Source: Bacteroidales bacterium | Lineage (GTDB): Bacteria; Bacteroidota; Bacteroidia; Bacteroidales; Paludibacteraceae | Direction: 5' to 3' | DNA length: 64,000 nucleotides | NCBI GenBank assembly: GCA_900769555.1 | Contig: CAAGHA010000135.1 | Span: 1-64,000, forward strand | Shown: positions 54,823-63,172 of the stretch, one piece after another | Numbering within the stretch: position 1 is the first letter of the stretch | Layout: each line of letters opens with the position of its first letter | Notes under the pieces: generated by a model | The model's database searches: none | What the model saw: the letters and a program-made list of their open reading frames with translations, nothing else | What the model was told of the DNA's origin: nothing | Made by a program: the position numbers and the translations under genes

Positions 54823-55365
54823 TTACCATTCAACACCCATCTTTAAATATATGTTGGGAAGTTCCATAATAAAGTAGCTTTCGCTATATGTTTGTTTATT
54901 CCAAAAATAGTGATTAACCTTGTGGTTGAGGTTAGTGTTGAATCCTACAGAAAAATCTATTCCAATGGCATTTTTTATGCTTTTAGCCGGGATGTTTATT
55001 CCGAAAGATTGCGACAGATAGCAACATTGATATTCTAAATATTCCGCACCAACTCTAAAATCTAAATAAGGAGCCACCCTCTTTTTCATAAAGTCACTTC
55101 TGAGACAGATAAAATTGTATAGTGTTTTTTTGCTATTGCTGCTAAAGTTTCCTAATCCGTCCGCTCCTATCCCTACTCCTATAAACAGGTAAGAAGGGAT
55201 TACTTGGAGACCATGTGTCGTCGATAGGGTTATCCCATTTGTTTCATGTCCGATTGTACCTCCAAAATCAACCATTCCTCTGTAACCTTTCTCCAACAAA
55301 TCTTTAGCTTGTAGTGAAATACAAGAGAATAGAGCAATAATTATAGGTAATGTAAATTTTCTCAT
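54823..55365 (-). CDS. Small outer-membrane beta-barrel-like protein
   Basis: 180 residues; signal peptide ending near SLQAKD. The mature part alternates short beta strands with Gly/Ser turns (FGGTIGHETNGITLSTTHG; FIGVGIGADGLGNF; YLDFRVGAEYLEY) and ends in an aromatic Trp (LKMGVEW), as beta-barrels commonly do. No specific family is recognised; an outer-membrane position is inferred. It lies next to the decayed T9SS gene but is intact. Confidence 0.65.
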   Translation of the reverse strand: MRKFTLPIIIALFSCISLQAKDLLEKGYRGMVDFGGTIGHETNGITLSTTHGLQVIPSYLFIGVGIGADGLGNFSSNSKKTLYNFICLRSDFMKKRVAPYLDFRVGAEYLEYQCCYLSQSFGINIPAKSIKNAIGIDFSVGFNTNLNHKVNHYFWNKQTYSESYFIMELPNIYLKMGVEW

Positions 55366-55377
55366 TGAATTTTTATA

Positions 55378-55732
55378 TTAGTGAATTAAAATTTCTTTTT
55401 GATATTGCTTATCAGAAGTTCTTATTGTTACAATGTAATTCCCTTTCTGAATATTGTCTGTTTTGAAATTTACAGAGTGGTGTCCGGATTCTTTTATATC
55501 GTTTAATGATACTAACATTGCTTTGGTGTTTTAACTCGTAATTTATTGTTATTATTTCATCTGTGTGTGCAGGATTAGGAGATAGAGAAAAATCAGTAAG
55601 ATTATTAGTTTTTTTAGTTGTCCATTTTATTTGATTTTTATTTGAAGTAAGTTCTCCTTTTGAGATTGTTAAATTAGTCTTTTCTTCTAATCCTTCAAAA
55701 TTTGAAAAGGTTATTTCAAGAAAATATTCTTT
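55378..55732 (-). pseudogene. T9SS type A C-terminal sorting domain, broken from the upstream gene
   Basis: After the stop of the 55733-56443 gene, the same minus-strand frame stays open for about 75 codons (KEYFLEITFSNFEGLEE...), reaching FSLSPNPAHTDEIITINYEL, the start of a type A sorting domain. A frame change near 55515-55530 is then needed to read VSLNDIKESGHHSVNF and KGNYIVTIRTSDK...EILIH, ending with TAA at 55380. So one in-frame stop and one frameshift split an original T9SS cargo protein. Both are read directly from the sequence; whether this is decay, phase variation or an assembly error is not settled. Confidence 0.8.
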
Positions 55733-56443
55733 TTAGAGATTTTCTATTTGTGCTTTAAGCGATTTATTCTCTTTTTTCAGTTCAATCATGTACAATGTTA
55801 GTTCTTCTACTTTTTCAAGTAAAAGATTTGTCATGTGAGATACACTAATGCCCTCCCTTTCCATTTCTCTCCCAGATGGCACACCAGGTAAATGGCGATT
55901 TTCTTTGACATATTTTTCAACCTCATCTAAGTCTTTTAGTTCATAATCTTCATTAAATACATAGTCTGCTACGTTAGAAATATCTACAGTCAAGTCAGAT
56001 ACTTTTATTTCAGTTGCATTAATTTTATCAGTTTTTACTTCTGCAACTTTCATTTCATCCTTGCAATAAATTATCCCATTAACATATAATTTATAACCAT
56101 TTACGGGAGTAGTACCAATGCCGATGCATCCATTAACTATTAGATTATTACCAACATTTATACTTCCCAACCCGGCGCACGGACTAACGTCCCCAACTAA
56201 AATTTCCCCTGAACTATATATCCGAAATGCACAATCGGCATCCGAGGTGTATGCAACAAAAGGATGAACACCATTCCCATTCGCCTTAACAGAAAATTTA
56301 GATACGTATTCGGCAGACATCCCGATTCCAAAGTTATTACTTGCGTTTGTTGCACTATACCCGTTTGAAGAGGGGGAAAATTGAGCAAAAATTGATAATG
56401 AGCTTGTAATAAAACTCGTAATTAGTAATGTCTTTAATTTCAT
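55733..56443 (-). CDS. Secreted tail-fibre-like domain protein (truncated T9SS cargo)
   Basis: 236 residues. Signal peptide ending LSIFAQ. The middle repeats Gly/Asn-rich beta segments (GSINVGNNLIVNGCIGIGTTPVNGYKLYVNG), and the C-terminus is the common Bacteroidota module DYVFNEDYELKDLDEVEKYV, HLPGVPSGREM, followed by a coiled coil (LLLEKVEELTLYMIELKKEN). This resembles tail-fibre-type surface repeats. In other proteins a sorting domain follows; here it is cut off by a TAA and restarts only as the downstream fragment. Confidence 0.75.
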   Translation of the reverse strand: MKLKTLLITSFITSSLSIFAQFSPSSNGYSATNASNNFGIGMSAEYVSKFSVKANGNGVHPFVAYTSDADCAFRIYSSGEILVGDVSPCAGLGSINVGNNLIVNGCIGIGTTPVNGYKLYVNGIIYCKDEMKVAEVKTDKINATEIKVSDLTVDISNVADYVFNEDYELKDLDEVEKYVKENRHLPGVPSGREMEREGISVSHMTNLLLEKVEELTLYMIELKKENKSLKAQIENL

Positions 56444-56704
56444 TTTATTATTTTTTTAAATTTATATTTGCAAATAAAAACAATAAAAACAATAAAAAAT
56501 GTTTTAGGGAGAGTTCTTATATATGAAAAATAGCCTTGTTTGCAACTGAGATGGTGCAGATTAAAATCCTATAGGTATGTTCTGTAAATTCACCGTTGTT
56601 TCGGGTGCCAATCTTACTGGTAGTTTGTATCGAAGTTTTGTGAGCCACGAAAAATCTTGTTGATTATACAGGTGGTCACTTTGGTGTTTTTCTACAAAAA
56701 GGTT
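56444..56704. other. Gap between the decayed gene and rpmH
   Basis: No gene. ATGTTCTGTAAATTCACCG at 56577-56595 is a repeat-family end similar to 7291-7307 (GTTCTATAAATTCACC). The rest is AT-rich sequence without recognised sites. Confidence 0.45.
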
Positions 56705-56764
56705 AGCGCATCAAAATGTGTAAATACCTTGATACTCAAAGCAATCTGCACATTTTGGTGCGCT
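56705..56764 (-). terminator. Long hairpin downstream of rpmH
   Basis: AGCGCATCAAAATGTG (56705-56720) pairs with CACATTTTGGTGCGCT (56749-56764) with a single mismatch, around a 28-base loop, with CTTTTTGT on the minus strand after it. It lies 27 bp past the rpmH stop and is longer than the other terminators. Confidence 0.7.
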
Positions 56765-56790
56765 ATTCCTTATCTCTTAAGAAAGACTGA

Positions 56791-56949
56791 TTATCTTCTT
56801 ACTGCAGCCTCGTCAGAAACTGTAAGTTTCTTTCTTCCGTGAGCTCTACGAGAAGCTAATACTCTACGTCCATTAGCAGTAGCCATTCTTGAACGAAAGC
56901 CATGCTTGTTCTTTCTTTTTCTGTTCGATGGTTGAAATGTTCTTTTCAT
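56791..56949 (-). CDS. rpmH: 50S ribosomal protein L34
   Basis: 52 residues, short, basic and complete: begins MKRTFQPSNRKRKNKHGFR and ends EAAVRR. The usual bL34 segment RMATANGRRVLASRRAHGR is present. It has an exact promoter 51 bp upstream and a downstream hairpin. rnpA or the usual rpmH-rnpA-yidC neighbours are not adjacent, which is normal in Bacteroidota. Confidence 0.97.
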   Translation of the reverse strand: MKRTFQPSNRKRKNKHGFRSRMATANGRRVLASRRAHGRKKLTVSDEAAVRR

Positions 56950-56999
56950 TGCCGTATTCTTTTATTATTTTTATTTTTCTTTTACTTTGTTTTGAGGTG

Positions 57000-57030
57000 C
57001 AAAGATAGAGTTTTATTCTTCAATTTCAAA
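57000..57030 (-). promoter_or_regulatory. Promoter of rpmH
   Basis: Exact consensus on the minus strand: TTTG (57030-57027), 19 bp, TATCTTTG (57007-57000). 51 bp before the ATG. Confidence 0.8.
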
Positions 57031-57069
57031 ATAGTTATTCACTTTTTTTGACACTTTGCTCGTAATTTA

Positions 57070-58098
57070 TTAAATATACTTTTCCAACTTGCTGATAATT
57101 AGCTTATTATCAATCTTATTCAAACAAGGGTAATCCCCCATTTTACAAGGTTTATTGCCATAAATAGAACATGGTCTGCACTCTAAATTCAGCTGTACCG
57201 CATTTTCAATATCTTGGTGATACCCATAAAATCCCGCATAAGGATGTGTTGCACCCCATATCGATACAACCGGAGTGCCTACCAACGAGGCAAAATGCAT
57301 ATTAGAAGAGTCCATAGAGAGTAAAACATCACACATTTGCAAAATATTCAACTCCTCTAAGATGGTAAATCGTCCTGCCACAGACAAAACATTACTGAAT
57401 CGTGATGCCCACTCCTCCATCATGGATTTTTCATTACCTCCGCCTCCAAACAAAATAATCTTTAGATCTGACCTATTGGAATAATATTCAATCAAACTCG
57501 CCATCTTCTCGATAGGAAAAATCTTCCCTTTATGTTGCGCAAAAGGGGCAATTGCTAACCATTTCTCCTTTTTTTCTCCTAAATAATTTTGAACTGAAAG
57601 CGGAAGTTCCGGAGACTCGTCAAAGAGTTTTTCAAATGTAACTTTTAAGGGAAGTGTTGCACTAGCAAACGTATCACTATATCTTTGTACAGTACTTTTA
57701 AGCGGTTTCAAGATTTTATTTTCCTCTCTAACTAATGCCCTTTTCTCACTTCTTCCTTTATCAATTACAGCAACCGGAGTTCCTAATAAACGAAAAAACA
57801 TACGAAGAATTTTACTTCTCAGAACATCGTGTAAGTCAATAACATAATCAAAAGAATGATTTTTTTTCAACGTTCTAAAGAGTCGCCATATACCACAAAC
57901 ACCCTTAAACTCATTTTTTGTATCAACTGCAAAAAAAGTAAGATTAGGAATCTTCTCAAAAAGAGGCGCAAATTTGGGAGAAGAGAGCATCGTTATCTTT
58001 ACATCCGGATAACTTTTAGAAAAAGAATCTATCACAGGAATTGTCATAGCAACATCTCCCATGGCAGATAATCTTATGACCAATAACTCTTTGCTCAC
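57070..58098 (-). CDS. Glycosyltransferase family 9 (heptosyltransferase-like)
   Basis: 342 residues. GT-B fold with ADP-heptose-type transferase motifs: IRLSAMGDVAMTIPVI at the start, YVIDLHDVLRSKI, IAPFAQHKGKIFPIEKM, and MDSSNMHFASLVGTPVVSIWGATHPY near the C-terminus. It likely adds sugars to LPS core or a surface glycan at the inner membrane. Start is GTG at 58098, which overlaps the upstream stop in GTGA. Typical partner DUF4254 lies directly upstream. Confidence 0.92.
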   Translation of the reverse strand: MSKELLVIRLSAMGDVAMTIPVIDSFSKSYPDVKITMLSSPKFAPLFEKIPNLTFFAVDTKNEFKGVCGIWRLFRTLKKNHSFDYVIDLHDVLRSKILRMFFRLLGTPVAVIDKGRSEKRALVREENKILKPLKSTVQRYSDTFASATLPLKVTFEKLFDESPELPLSVQNYLGEKKEKWLAIAPFAQHKGKIFPIEKMASLIEYYSNRSDLKIILFGGGGNEKSMMEEWASRFSNVLSVAGRFTILEELNILQMCDVLLSMDSSNMHFASLVGTPVVSIWGATHPYAGFYGYHQDIENAVQLNLECRPCSIYGNKPCKMGDYPCLNKIDNKLIISKLEKYI

Positions 58099-58700
58099 TT
58101 CTTTTGGTATAATATAGGATTCAGATTAGGATCGTTGTACATCTTCATCTGTTTGTACACCTTCATATATCTGTTACCATTTTCAATATCAGACAAAAGT
58201 TGATCAATTGCAGTTGACAAATCCTCTCTTTGTTCCAACAAAACAGTCAACTTTTGTTGACAAGCAGCTTTATGCTCTTTTTCTGCATCCTCTCTCTCTG
58301 CCTCTATTCTCATGTGATAGATTTTCAAAGCCAATATTGATAAACGGTCGATAGCCCAAGCAGGACTTTCTGTGTTTATGACTGCATCCGATTTGATTTT
58401 TGTATCTTGATATTTTTCCAAGAAATAACTATCAATACGCTCCACCAAATCGGTTCTATCTTGATTCGATTTATCGATTCGTCTCTTGATTGCCAAAGCT
58501 TCTACCGGATTAATTTCGGGATTTCTAATGATATCTTCCAAATGCCATTGTACTGTGTCTATCCAATTCTTAAGATAGAGTACATTTTCGATGGTTCTTT
58601 CCGGAAATGGATTGCAAATAGGAGCATCAACATCATCAACTTTGTGATAATCTACTACCACTGCATCAAAAATCTTATTGGCATCTTGACTGAATTTCAT
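58095..58700 (-). CDS. DUF4254 family protein
   Basis: About 201 residues from the ATG at 58700 (MKFSQDANKIFDAVVVDYHK), which matches the family start; the longer frame to 58784 adds a hydrophobic N-terminus that is probably not translated. Features: NPVEALAIKRRIDKSNQDRTDLVERID, DTKIKSDAVINTESPAWAIDRLSILALKIYHM. The family is found beside GT9 in Bacteroidota. It overlaps the GT9 start by GTGA, so the two are coupled; a helper role in glycan synthesis is an inference. Confidence 0.85.
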   Translation of the reverse strand: MKFSQDANKIFDAVVVDYHKVDDVDAPICNPFPERTIENVLYLKNWIDTVQWHLEDIIRNPEINPVEALAIKRRIDKSNQDRTDLVERIDSYFLEKYQDTKIKSDAVINTESPAWAIDRLSILALKIYHMRIEAEREDAEKEHKAACQQKLTVLLEQREDLSTAIDQLLSDIENGNRYMKVYKQMKMYNDPNLNPILYQKK

Positions 58701-58804
58701 ACGATAAATTTTTATTATTCTCTGATATTTTACTATTGCAAAGATGGTTATAACCTCTATTCTTAACTTAAATACAATAACCAATCCTTTTGCATAAGCG
58801 TGCG

Positions 58805-58834
58805 CAAAGATAAGAATAATTAACGAAAAACAAG
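58805..58834 (-). promoter_or_regulatory. Candidate promoter of the DUF4254-GT9 pair
   Basis: On the minus strand CTTG (58834-58831), 18 bp, TATCTTTG (58812-58805). Spacing is one shorter than usual; the -7 is exact. 105 bp before the ATG at 58700. Confidence 0.45.
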
Positions 58835-59152
58835 AAGATTGCTGTGATTTGTTAGAAACAAATAGAAATTCAGAGACTATTTATAACAACTATTATTGAA
58901 CGAAAAAGTGGTTTAGAATTTTATTAAAATTAATATATACAGATTCAAATCATAACTTTCTCCATCTTTTATGATCGTTTTTGCTCTATATTTATTCATC
59001 TTTGATGTATACTTTTAAAATTAAAACCGGTAAATTTATGGAACTTACCTTAAAATATATTCAAAAACGATTCTCAAATATGCATGAAAAAATAAAATTT
59101 AAATAACTACTAAGATTAAATAAAATTTCCATCTAAGTTAACTGTGCTAATT
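58835..59152. other. AT-rich gap, no gene seen
   Basis: About 320 bp with no supported gene, repeat end or hairpin. The plus-strand promoter of the LRR gene begins at its right edge. Confidence 0.6.
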
Positions 59153-59183
59153 TTTGTTTATCAAAAGTAAATATATATCTTTG
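59153..59183 (+). promoter_or_regulatory. Promoter of the LRR protein
   Basis: Exact Bacteroidota consensus: TTTG (59153-59156), 19 bp, TATCTTTG (59176-59183). It leaves a leader of about 100 nt before the ATG. Confidence 0.8.
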
Positions 59184-59288
59184 ACCATGAAACCTAAAAT
59201 CAAGTAACAGAATGACAATATACTTGGTTAATAGAAATTATTTTAAAATAAGATCACATTTCATTATAAACATATAAAGTATGAATCC

Positions 59289-60143
59289 ATGAAAAAGTTA
59301 TTAAGTCTGATTTATTTTGCATTACTATCGATAGGAACAATGCAAGCCCAAGTGTTTGAATATGCGTATATGGGTCAAACTCTAAATTACGAAGTTGTTG
59401 GATATGCACACGTCAAAACCCTTGCAAACATAGGTGTATCAGGCGATGTGAAAATTCCAAGTATTGTAAAGTTCGACAATAAAAATTATTGGGTGATTGC
59501 AATTGATAACCGAGCATTTGCCAACTGCAAGAACCTTAAAAGCATTGATATCCCAAGAAGTGTATTAACAATAGGTGAAGAAGCTTTTGCGCTATGTGAG
59601 AATCTGCAAGAGATTAAGATACCTCTACATGTAGAATATATTGCAAGAGGTACATTCCTCAATTGCAAGAACCTACAAAAAGTTACTATTCCCAAAAATG
59701 TCACTGTAATAGAGAATGCCGCATTTTTTGGCTGTGAGAATCTTGTAGAAATTAATATGCCCAACTCTGTTTCTCTGATAGAAAAAACTGCATTTATGAA
59801 ATGCAAAAAATTACCAGAATTCCCAATTTCAAATTCTTTGAGAGAAATAAGAGAGTACGCCTTTGCCGAATGTGAAAATATTAAACAAATAAAGTTCCCA
59901 TTCTCCACGGAATATATAGCCGCCAATGCGTTTTCCGGTTGTACAAATCTTCAAGCTATACAAATAAAGAAAAATGTAGTCGGCATAGGTGATTCTGCCT
60001 TCTTTAAATGTCCCAATCTTAAGGATATAAAAATCAAGAAAGGAAGTCCATTTTATGGAGAAGAAGCAGACAACATAAAAAACGGAGGAACAGCACTTAA
60101 AAATAATTGCAAAGAAAAGTCGTATAAAAGAATTCATAAATGA
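59289..60143 (+). CDS. BspA-type leucine-rich-repeat surface protein, C-terminus frameshifted
   Basis: 284 residues before the stop. Signal peptide ending TMQAQV. Then about eight LRR_5 units of ~23 residues, each with AF..C.NL..I.IP (AFANCKNLKSIDIPRSV; AFALCENLQEIKIP; AFFGCENLVEINMP). A frameshift at the A5 run 60099-60103 moves the last residues (NNCKEKSYKRIHK) out of frame; the true C-terminus is read in the next frame at 60148-60345. LRR_5 proteins are typical surface/binding proteins. The product as written is truncated before the closing module. Confidence 0.8.
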   Translation: MKKLLSLIYFALLSIGTMQAQVFEYAYMGQTLNYEVVGYAHVKTLANIGVSGDVKIPSIVKFDNKNYWVIAIDNRAFANCKNLKSIDIPRSVLTIGEEAFALCENLQEIKIPLHVEYIARGTFLNCKNLQKVTIPKNVTVIENAAFFGCENLVEINMPNSVSLIEKTAFMKCKKLPEFPISNSLREIREYAFAECENIKQIKFPFSTEYIAANAFSGCTNLQAIQIKKNVVGIGDSAFFKCPNLKDIKIKKGSPFYGEEADNIKNGGTALKNNCKEKSYKRIHK

Positions 60144-60345
60144 CCTTATGGATTGCGGAGAAACCAAGTTTTTTTCCAACTCGGAAATTCCAATTCCTAC
60201 CGATTTAGAAAAGGTAAAAAAGATTAAAAACCTAAAAGCAATCTACGTTCCAAAATCCTCAATAACTAAATATAAAACGACAGAAGGATGGAGCGAATAC
60301 AAAGACAAAATTTTAAGTCTGGAAGAGTTAAAAAAAGAGTTATAA
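60104..60345 (+). pseudogene. Displaced C-terminus of the LRR protein
   Basis: Skipping one A in the run at 60099-60103 gives LKIIAKKSRIKEFINDLMDCGETKFF and continues without a stop as NLKAIYVPKSSITKYKTTEGW, SEYKDKILSLEELKKEL. The IYVPKSS...YKTxxGWSEYKDKI closing module is the usual end of BspA-like LRR proteins, so this is one gene of about 350 residues. Cause (decay, phase variation, error) unknown. Confidence 0.75.
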
Positions 60346-60378
60346 TCAAAAAGCTCTTAGATTTCAGCATATAAAATA

Positions 60379-60416
60379 TAGAGACTACCCTACCTCAAGG
60401 CATAGGATAGTCTCTA
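60379..60416. terminator. Bidirectional terminator between the LRR gene and the SAP gene
   Basis: TAGAGACTA (60379-60387) pairs with TAGTCTCTA (60408-60416), extended by CCTA/TAGG with one mismatch. The right arm includes the stop codon of the minus-strand SAP gene (60414-60416). Confidence 0.8.
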
Positions 60417-61004
60417 TTGTTTTAGAACGTCTAAATCTGATTGTTCATAACGATTGTCCCCCGGCAACGCTTTTTTGTATTTCCAACATTTGATTGCATC
60501 CTTTAAACTTTTCCCTTTGTTATCTTCAAAAAAACTACGAATATACGAGTTATATTCAAACTGCTTGTCGATCACAGATTTTTCGTTTTTTTTCTTCTCA
60601 AGAATCTCGTAATACGCATCAACAGCCTCACTGTAAGTTTTACCGGAATTATTCTTCAACCAATTTTGGAACTGAACATTGAACGAAAATTTTTCACCTA
60701 TAAACTTCTTAAAAAAAGCTCTATGATTTTCGGAACATACTATATTATCCTCGATTATTGTTGTTTCTGAAATTTCACCACGATATTTCTTCTTTCTATA
60801 CTTGGATAACAATGGTAAATGCTTTCCTGTATCAAGAAAATAGGCAACCCGTTCTGTAAGCTCTAACTTGCTTCCGAAGATTGACAATCCATTTTCTCTA
60901 CAAAAATTTACCAACTCACTTTTCAAATAGTAAAAGCATCTGAATGTTTTACTATCCAAATCATTGGCTAAATTGGGTCGATCATCCATACCTTCACAAA
61001 ACAC
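60414..61004 (-). CDS. SAP-domain / DUF6434 protein
   Basis: 196 residues, no signal peptide. The first 55 residues contain a SAP domain (LKSELVNFCRENGLSIFGSK and LTERVAYFLDTGKHLP), a short DNA- or RNA-binding helix-turn-helix-like motif. The rest, with ETTIIEDNIVCSENHRAFFKKF, FQNWLKNNSGKTYSEAVDAY and SYIRSFFEDNKGKSLKDAIKCWKYKK, corresponds to the DUF6434 region seen with SAP. It follows the YiiX-like gene by 16 bp. Nucleic-acid binding is inferred. Confidence 0.8.
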   Translation of the reverse strand: MFCEGMDDRPNLANDLDSKTFRCFYYLKSELVNFCRENGLSIFGSKLELTERVAYFLDTGKHLPLLSKYRKKKYRGEISETTIIEDNIVCSENHRAFFKKFIGEKFSFNVQFQNWLKNNSGKTYSEAVDAYYEILEKKKNEKSVIDKQFEYNSYIRSFFEDNKGKSLKDAIKCWKYKKALPGDNRYEQSDLDVLKQ

Positions 61005-61020
61005 TAATTAATGGTTAAAT

Positions 61021-61623
61021 CTAATCTAAAACATTTATAATATCATCAATGCGATAAAAACGCTTGCCTTGAATCTCTCCGGTGGGTTGTATGGTATCTT
61101 TGCAACACGCTAAGTTGATACACCTTGCAACATACTCCGTACAATACAATGCAGAGTCATTATTCGCATCAAAATCTGTATCAAAGGGGGTAGGCTTACG
61201 TTCATAAAACTCGGCCCACTCTACTACTTTTTCTCCTAAAAGAGAATCTTTTAACGGAAAGACTTCCCACTCCAATGACTCACTTATAAAATCAACAACA
61301 GAACTCTTCATCACCTCCCCTACTCCGGTAAATTCACTTGCCTCTGAATGGTATATAAAGAGAGAATCGCCTTCACAAGCTACAATACCAATATGAGAAA
61401 AACGAGAATTTTCTCCATTCAGTTTTTGGAAGAACGAAGAAAAATAGCCATTGCCCAACCGGCAAATCAGATCTCCATTTTTAACATTAGATGGCAGAGA
61501 TAAATTTAGCCCACCATTTGTTTTTGATGGGCTAATTTCTTTATCTTTACTGCACATTGTACAAATAAAAGAAAGTAACAGAAAAAAGAAAACAATTACT
61601 TTCCTTTCATGTTTACTTTCCAT
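61021..61623 (-). CDS. YiiX-like permuted papain-fold amidase
   Basis: 200 residues with a signal-like N-terminus (VFFFLLLSFICTMCS); Cys24 is in a poor lipobox, so lipidation is uncertain. The catalytic pair is His in RFSHIGIVACEG and Cys in ALYCTEYVARCIN, in the reversed order of the circularly permuted NlpC/P60 (YiiX/C92) group, with NGDLICRLGN at the start. It probably cleaves an amide bond outside the cytoplasm. Its start overlaps the DUF4878 gene by 28 bp, so they are coupled. Confidence 0.82.
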   Translation of the reverse strand: MESKHERKVIVFFFLLLSFICTMCSKDKEISPSKTNGGLNLSLPSNVKNGDLICRLGNGYFSSFFQKLNGENSRFSHIGIVACEGDSLFIYHSEASEFTGVGEVMKSSVVDFISESLEWEVFPLKDSLLGEKVVEWAEFYERKPTPFDTDFDANNDSALYCTEYVARCINLACCKDTIQPTGEIQGKRFYRIDDIINVLD

Positions 61624-61940
61624 TCTCCATCGATTTTATACAAAGTCATCATGCGCTCTCTTGTCGCATCATTTTCTGTATAGAATACATACGCAGTATT
61701 ATCAACGATAGAATCTCTCAAGCAATTAATTTTATAGTTGGGATTAATATCTATTACACCCATAGAACTTGACATATCAATCATTTTTGCTGTACTTTCT
61801 GTACAATATTTTTTAGCTTCTTCCACCTTACCTTTTGCTAAGGCAGTAGCAAAATCTTCTGCAACACTCATAGGCGATTGTGTACAAGCTGTCAATCCCA
61901 ATAACGCTACTAGTAATACCAAATTTAAACACCTTTTCAT
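61596..61940 (-). CDS. DUF4878-type small lipoprotein
   Basis: 114 residues. Lipobox LLGLTAC with Cys19. The mature part is the short alpha/beta cone fold of DUF4878 (SVAEDFATALAKGKVEEAKKYCTESTAKMI... YKIDGEWKVNMKGK), resembling NTF2-like proteins. It lies 9 bp after apgM; function unknown. Confidence 0.8.
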   Translation of the reverse strand: MKRCLNLVLLVALLGLTACTQSPMSVAEDFATALAKGKVEEAKKYCTESTAKMIDMSSSMGVIDINPNYKINCLRDSIVDNTAYVFYTENDATRERMMTLYKIDGEWKVNMKGK

Positions 61941-61949
61941 ACCAAATAA

Positions 61950-63158
61950 TTATTTATTTAATAAACGTTTAATAAACTCATCTCCGGAAAGTTCTCCATA
62001 AACACCATCTTTCACTGAATCTTCATCGTACTTTGTTACTTTATCTCCCTCTCTATCAGGATGATAAATAATAAAAGGAATGGCGTCTGACGTATGAGTA
62101 CGCAATCTACACGGAGTTGGATGGTCCGGAAGAATAGCGATTGTAACCGGCTCGTCCCATGTTGACACCTCATCAAAAATTGGCTTAACAACCCTATTTT
62201 CCAAAAACTCAACTGTTTTTAATTTCAATGCCACATCTCCTTCATGACCTGCCTCATCACTTGCCTCCACATGCAAATAAACAAAATCAGACTCTTTTAA
62301 GGCACTGATTGTTGCAGCCACTTTCCCTTCATAATTTGTATCATAAAGACCTGTTGCACCTTCAACTTCGATAGGTTTTAACCCGGCATAAACACCAATA
62401 CCCTTTATCAAATCCACAGCGGAAATGACTGCACCATTTTTTAATCCATATTGCTCCATAAGTGTCTTCATCTGAGGCTTATAACCGGCAGACCACGGCC
62501 AAATACTATTGGCTGGGTCTTTCCCCTCTGACACACGCTTTAAATTCACAGGATGGTTAGAAAGTATCTCCTGCGACTTCAGAATCAGTTGGTTCAACTT
62601 TTCTGCTGTTGCTTCGGCTTCGGGAGAATCAGCCTTTACCATAACCTCCCGAAATGGAGTTCCGGGAACATCGTGCGGAGGTGTACAAGAAACTCTTTTA
62701 TCTCCTCCCTTGACTTTCAATAGGTGACGATACGAAACGCCGGGAAAGAATTGAACAATATCATCACCCAATCCTTTATTCAACGCATCTATTAATTCAT
62801 ACGCCTCTTCGTTAGAAATATGTCCGGCAGAATGGTTCTTTATCTTCTCATCTTCTATACAGATTATATTGCATCGCATAGCCATTTCATTAGGCTCTAT
62901 TTCAATACCCATGCTGGCAGCCTCGAGAGAACCTCTTCCCTCGAAAACTTTTGCAACATCATATCCTAAGACAGATAAATTTGCAATTTCGCTACCGGGA
63001 TGAAACCCTTGTGGAACAGTTTTAAACAAACCACAAGAACCCAACTGCGCCAATTTATCTATCGTTGGAATATTTGCCGCCTGCAGAATTGTTTTATTCC
63101 CCAACTCTGCAATAGGCTCATCCGCCATACCATCTCCAAGAATTACTAAATATTTCAT
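61950..63158 (-). CDS. ApgM-type phosphoglycerate-mutase-like protein (proposed homoserine kinase)
   Basis: 402 residues, alkaline-phosphatase superfamily. Starts MKYLVILGDGMADEPIAELG with the metal-binding Asp; has NLSVLGYDVAKVFEGRG, HNSAGHISNEEAY-like (NHSAGHISNEEAYELID), FVYLHVEASDEAGHEGD and ILPDHPTPCRLRTHTSDAIPF. These fit the 2,3-BPG-independent ApgM family. The copy next to thrA is classed in TIGR02535 as a proposed homoserine kinase (known annotation), which would complete threonine synthesis here. 14 bp after thrA. thrC does not follow, unlike the usual Bacteroides order. Confidence 0.85.
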   Translation of the reverse strand: MKYLVILGDGMADEPIAELGNKTILQAANIPTIDKLAQLGSCGLFKTVPQGFHPGSEIANLSVLGYDVAKVFEGRGSLEAASMGIEIEPNEMAMRCNIICIEDEKIKNHSAGHISNEEAYELIDALNKGLGDDIVQFFPGVSYRHLLKVKGGDKRVSCTPPHDVPGTPFREVMVKADSPEAEATAEKLNQLILKSQEILSNHPVNLKRVSEGKDPANSIWPWSAGYKPQMKTLMEQYGLKNGAVISAVDLIKGIGVYAGLKPIEVEGATGLYDTNYEGKVAATISALKESDFVYLHVEASDEAGHEGDVALKLKTVEFLENRVVKPIFDEVSTWDEPVTIAILPDHPTPCRLRTHTSDAIPFIIYHPDREGDKVTKYDEDSVKDGVYGELSGDEFIKRLLNK

Positions 63159-63172
63159 AAATCATTCCAATT

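Noticed and set aside
58700..58784. Longer N-terminus for the DUF4254 protein
   Set aside because: The extra 28 residues are hydrophobic and not part of the family start; the ATG at 58700 fits better.
58835..59152. tRNA or small RNA in the long gap
   Set aside because: No T-loop-like GTTCAAATC with pairing arms, no strong hairpin, no terminator were found.
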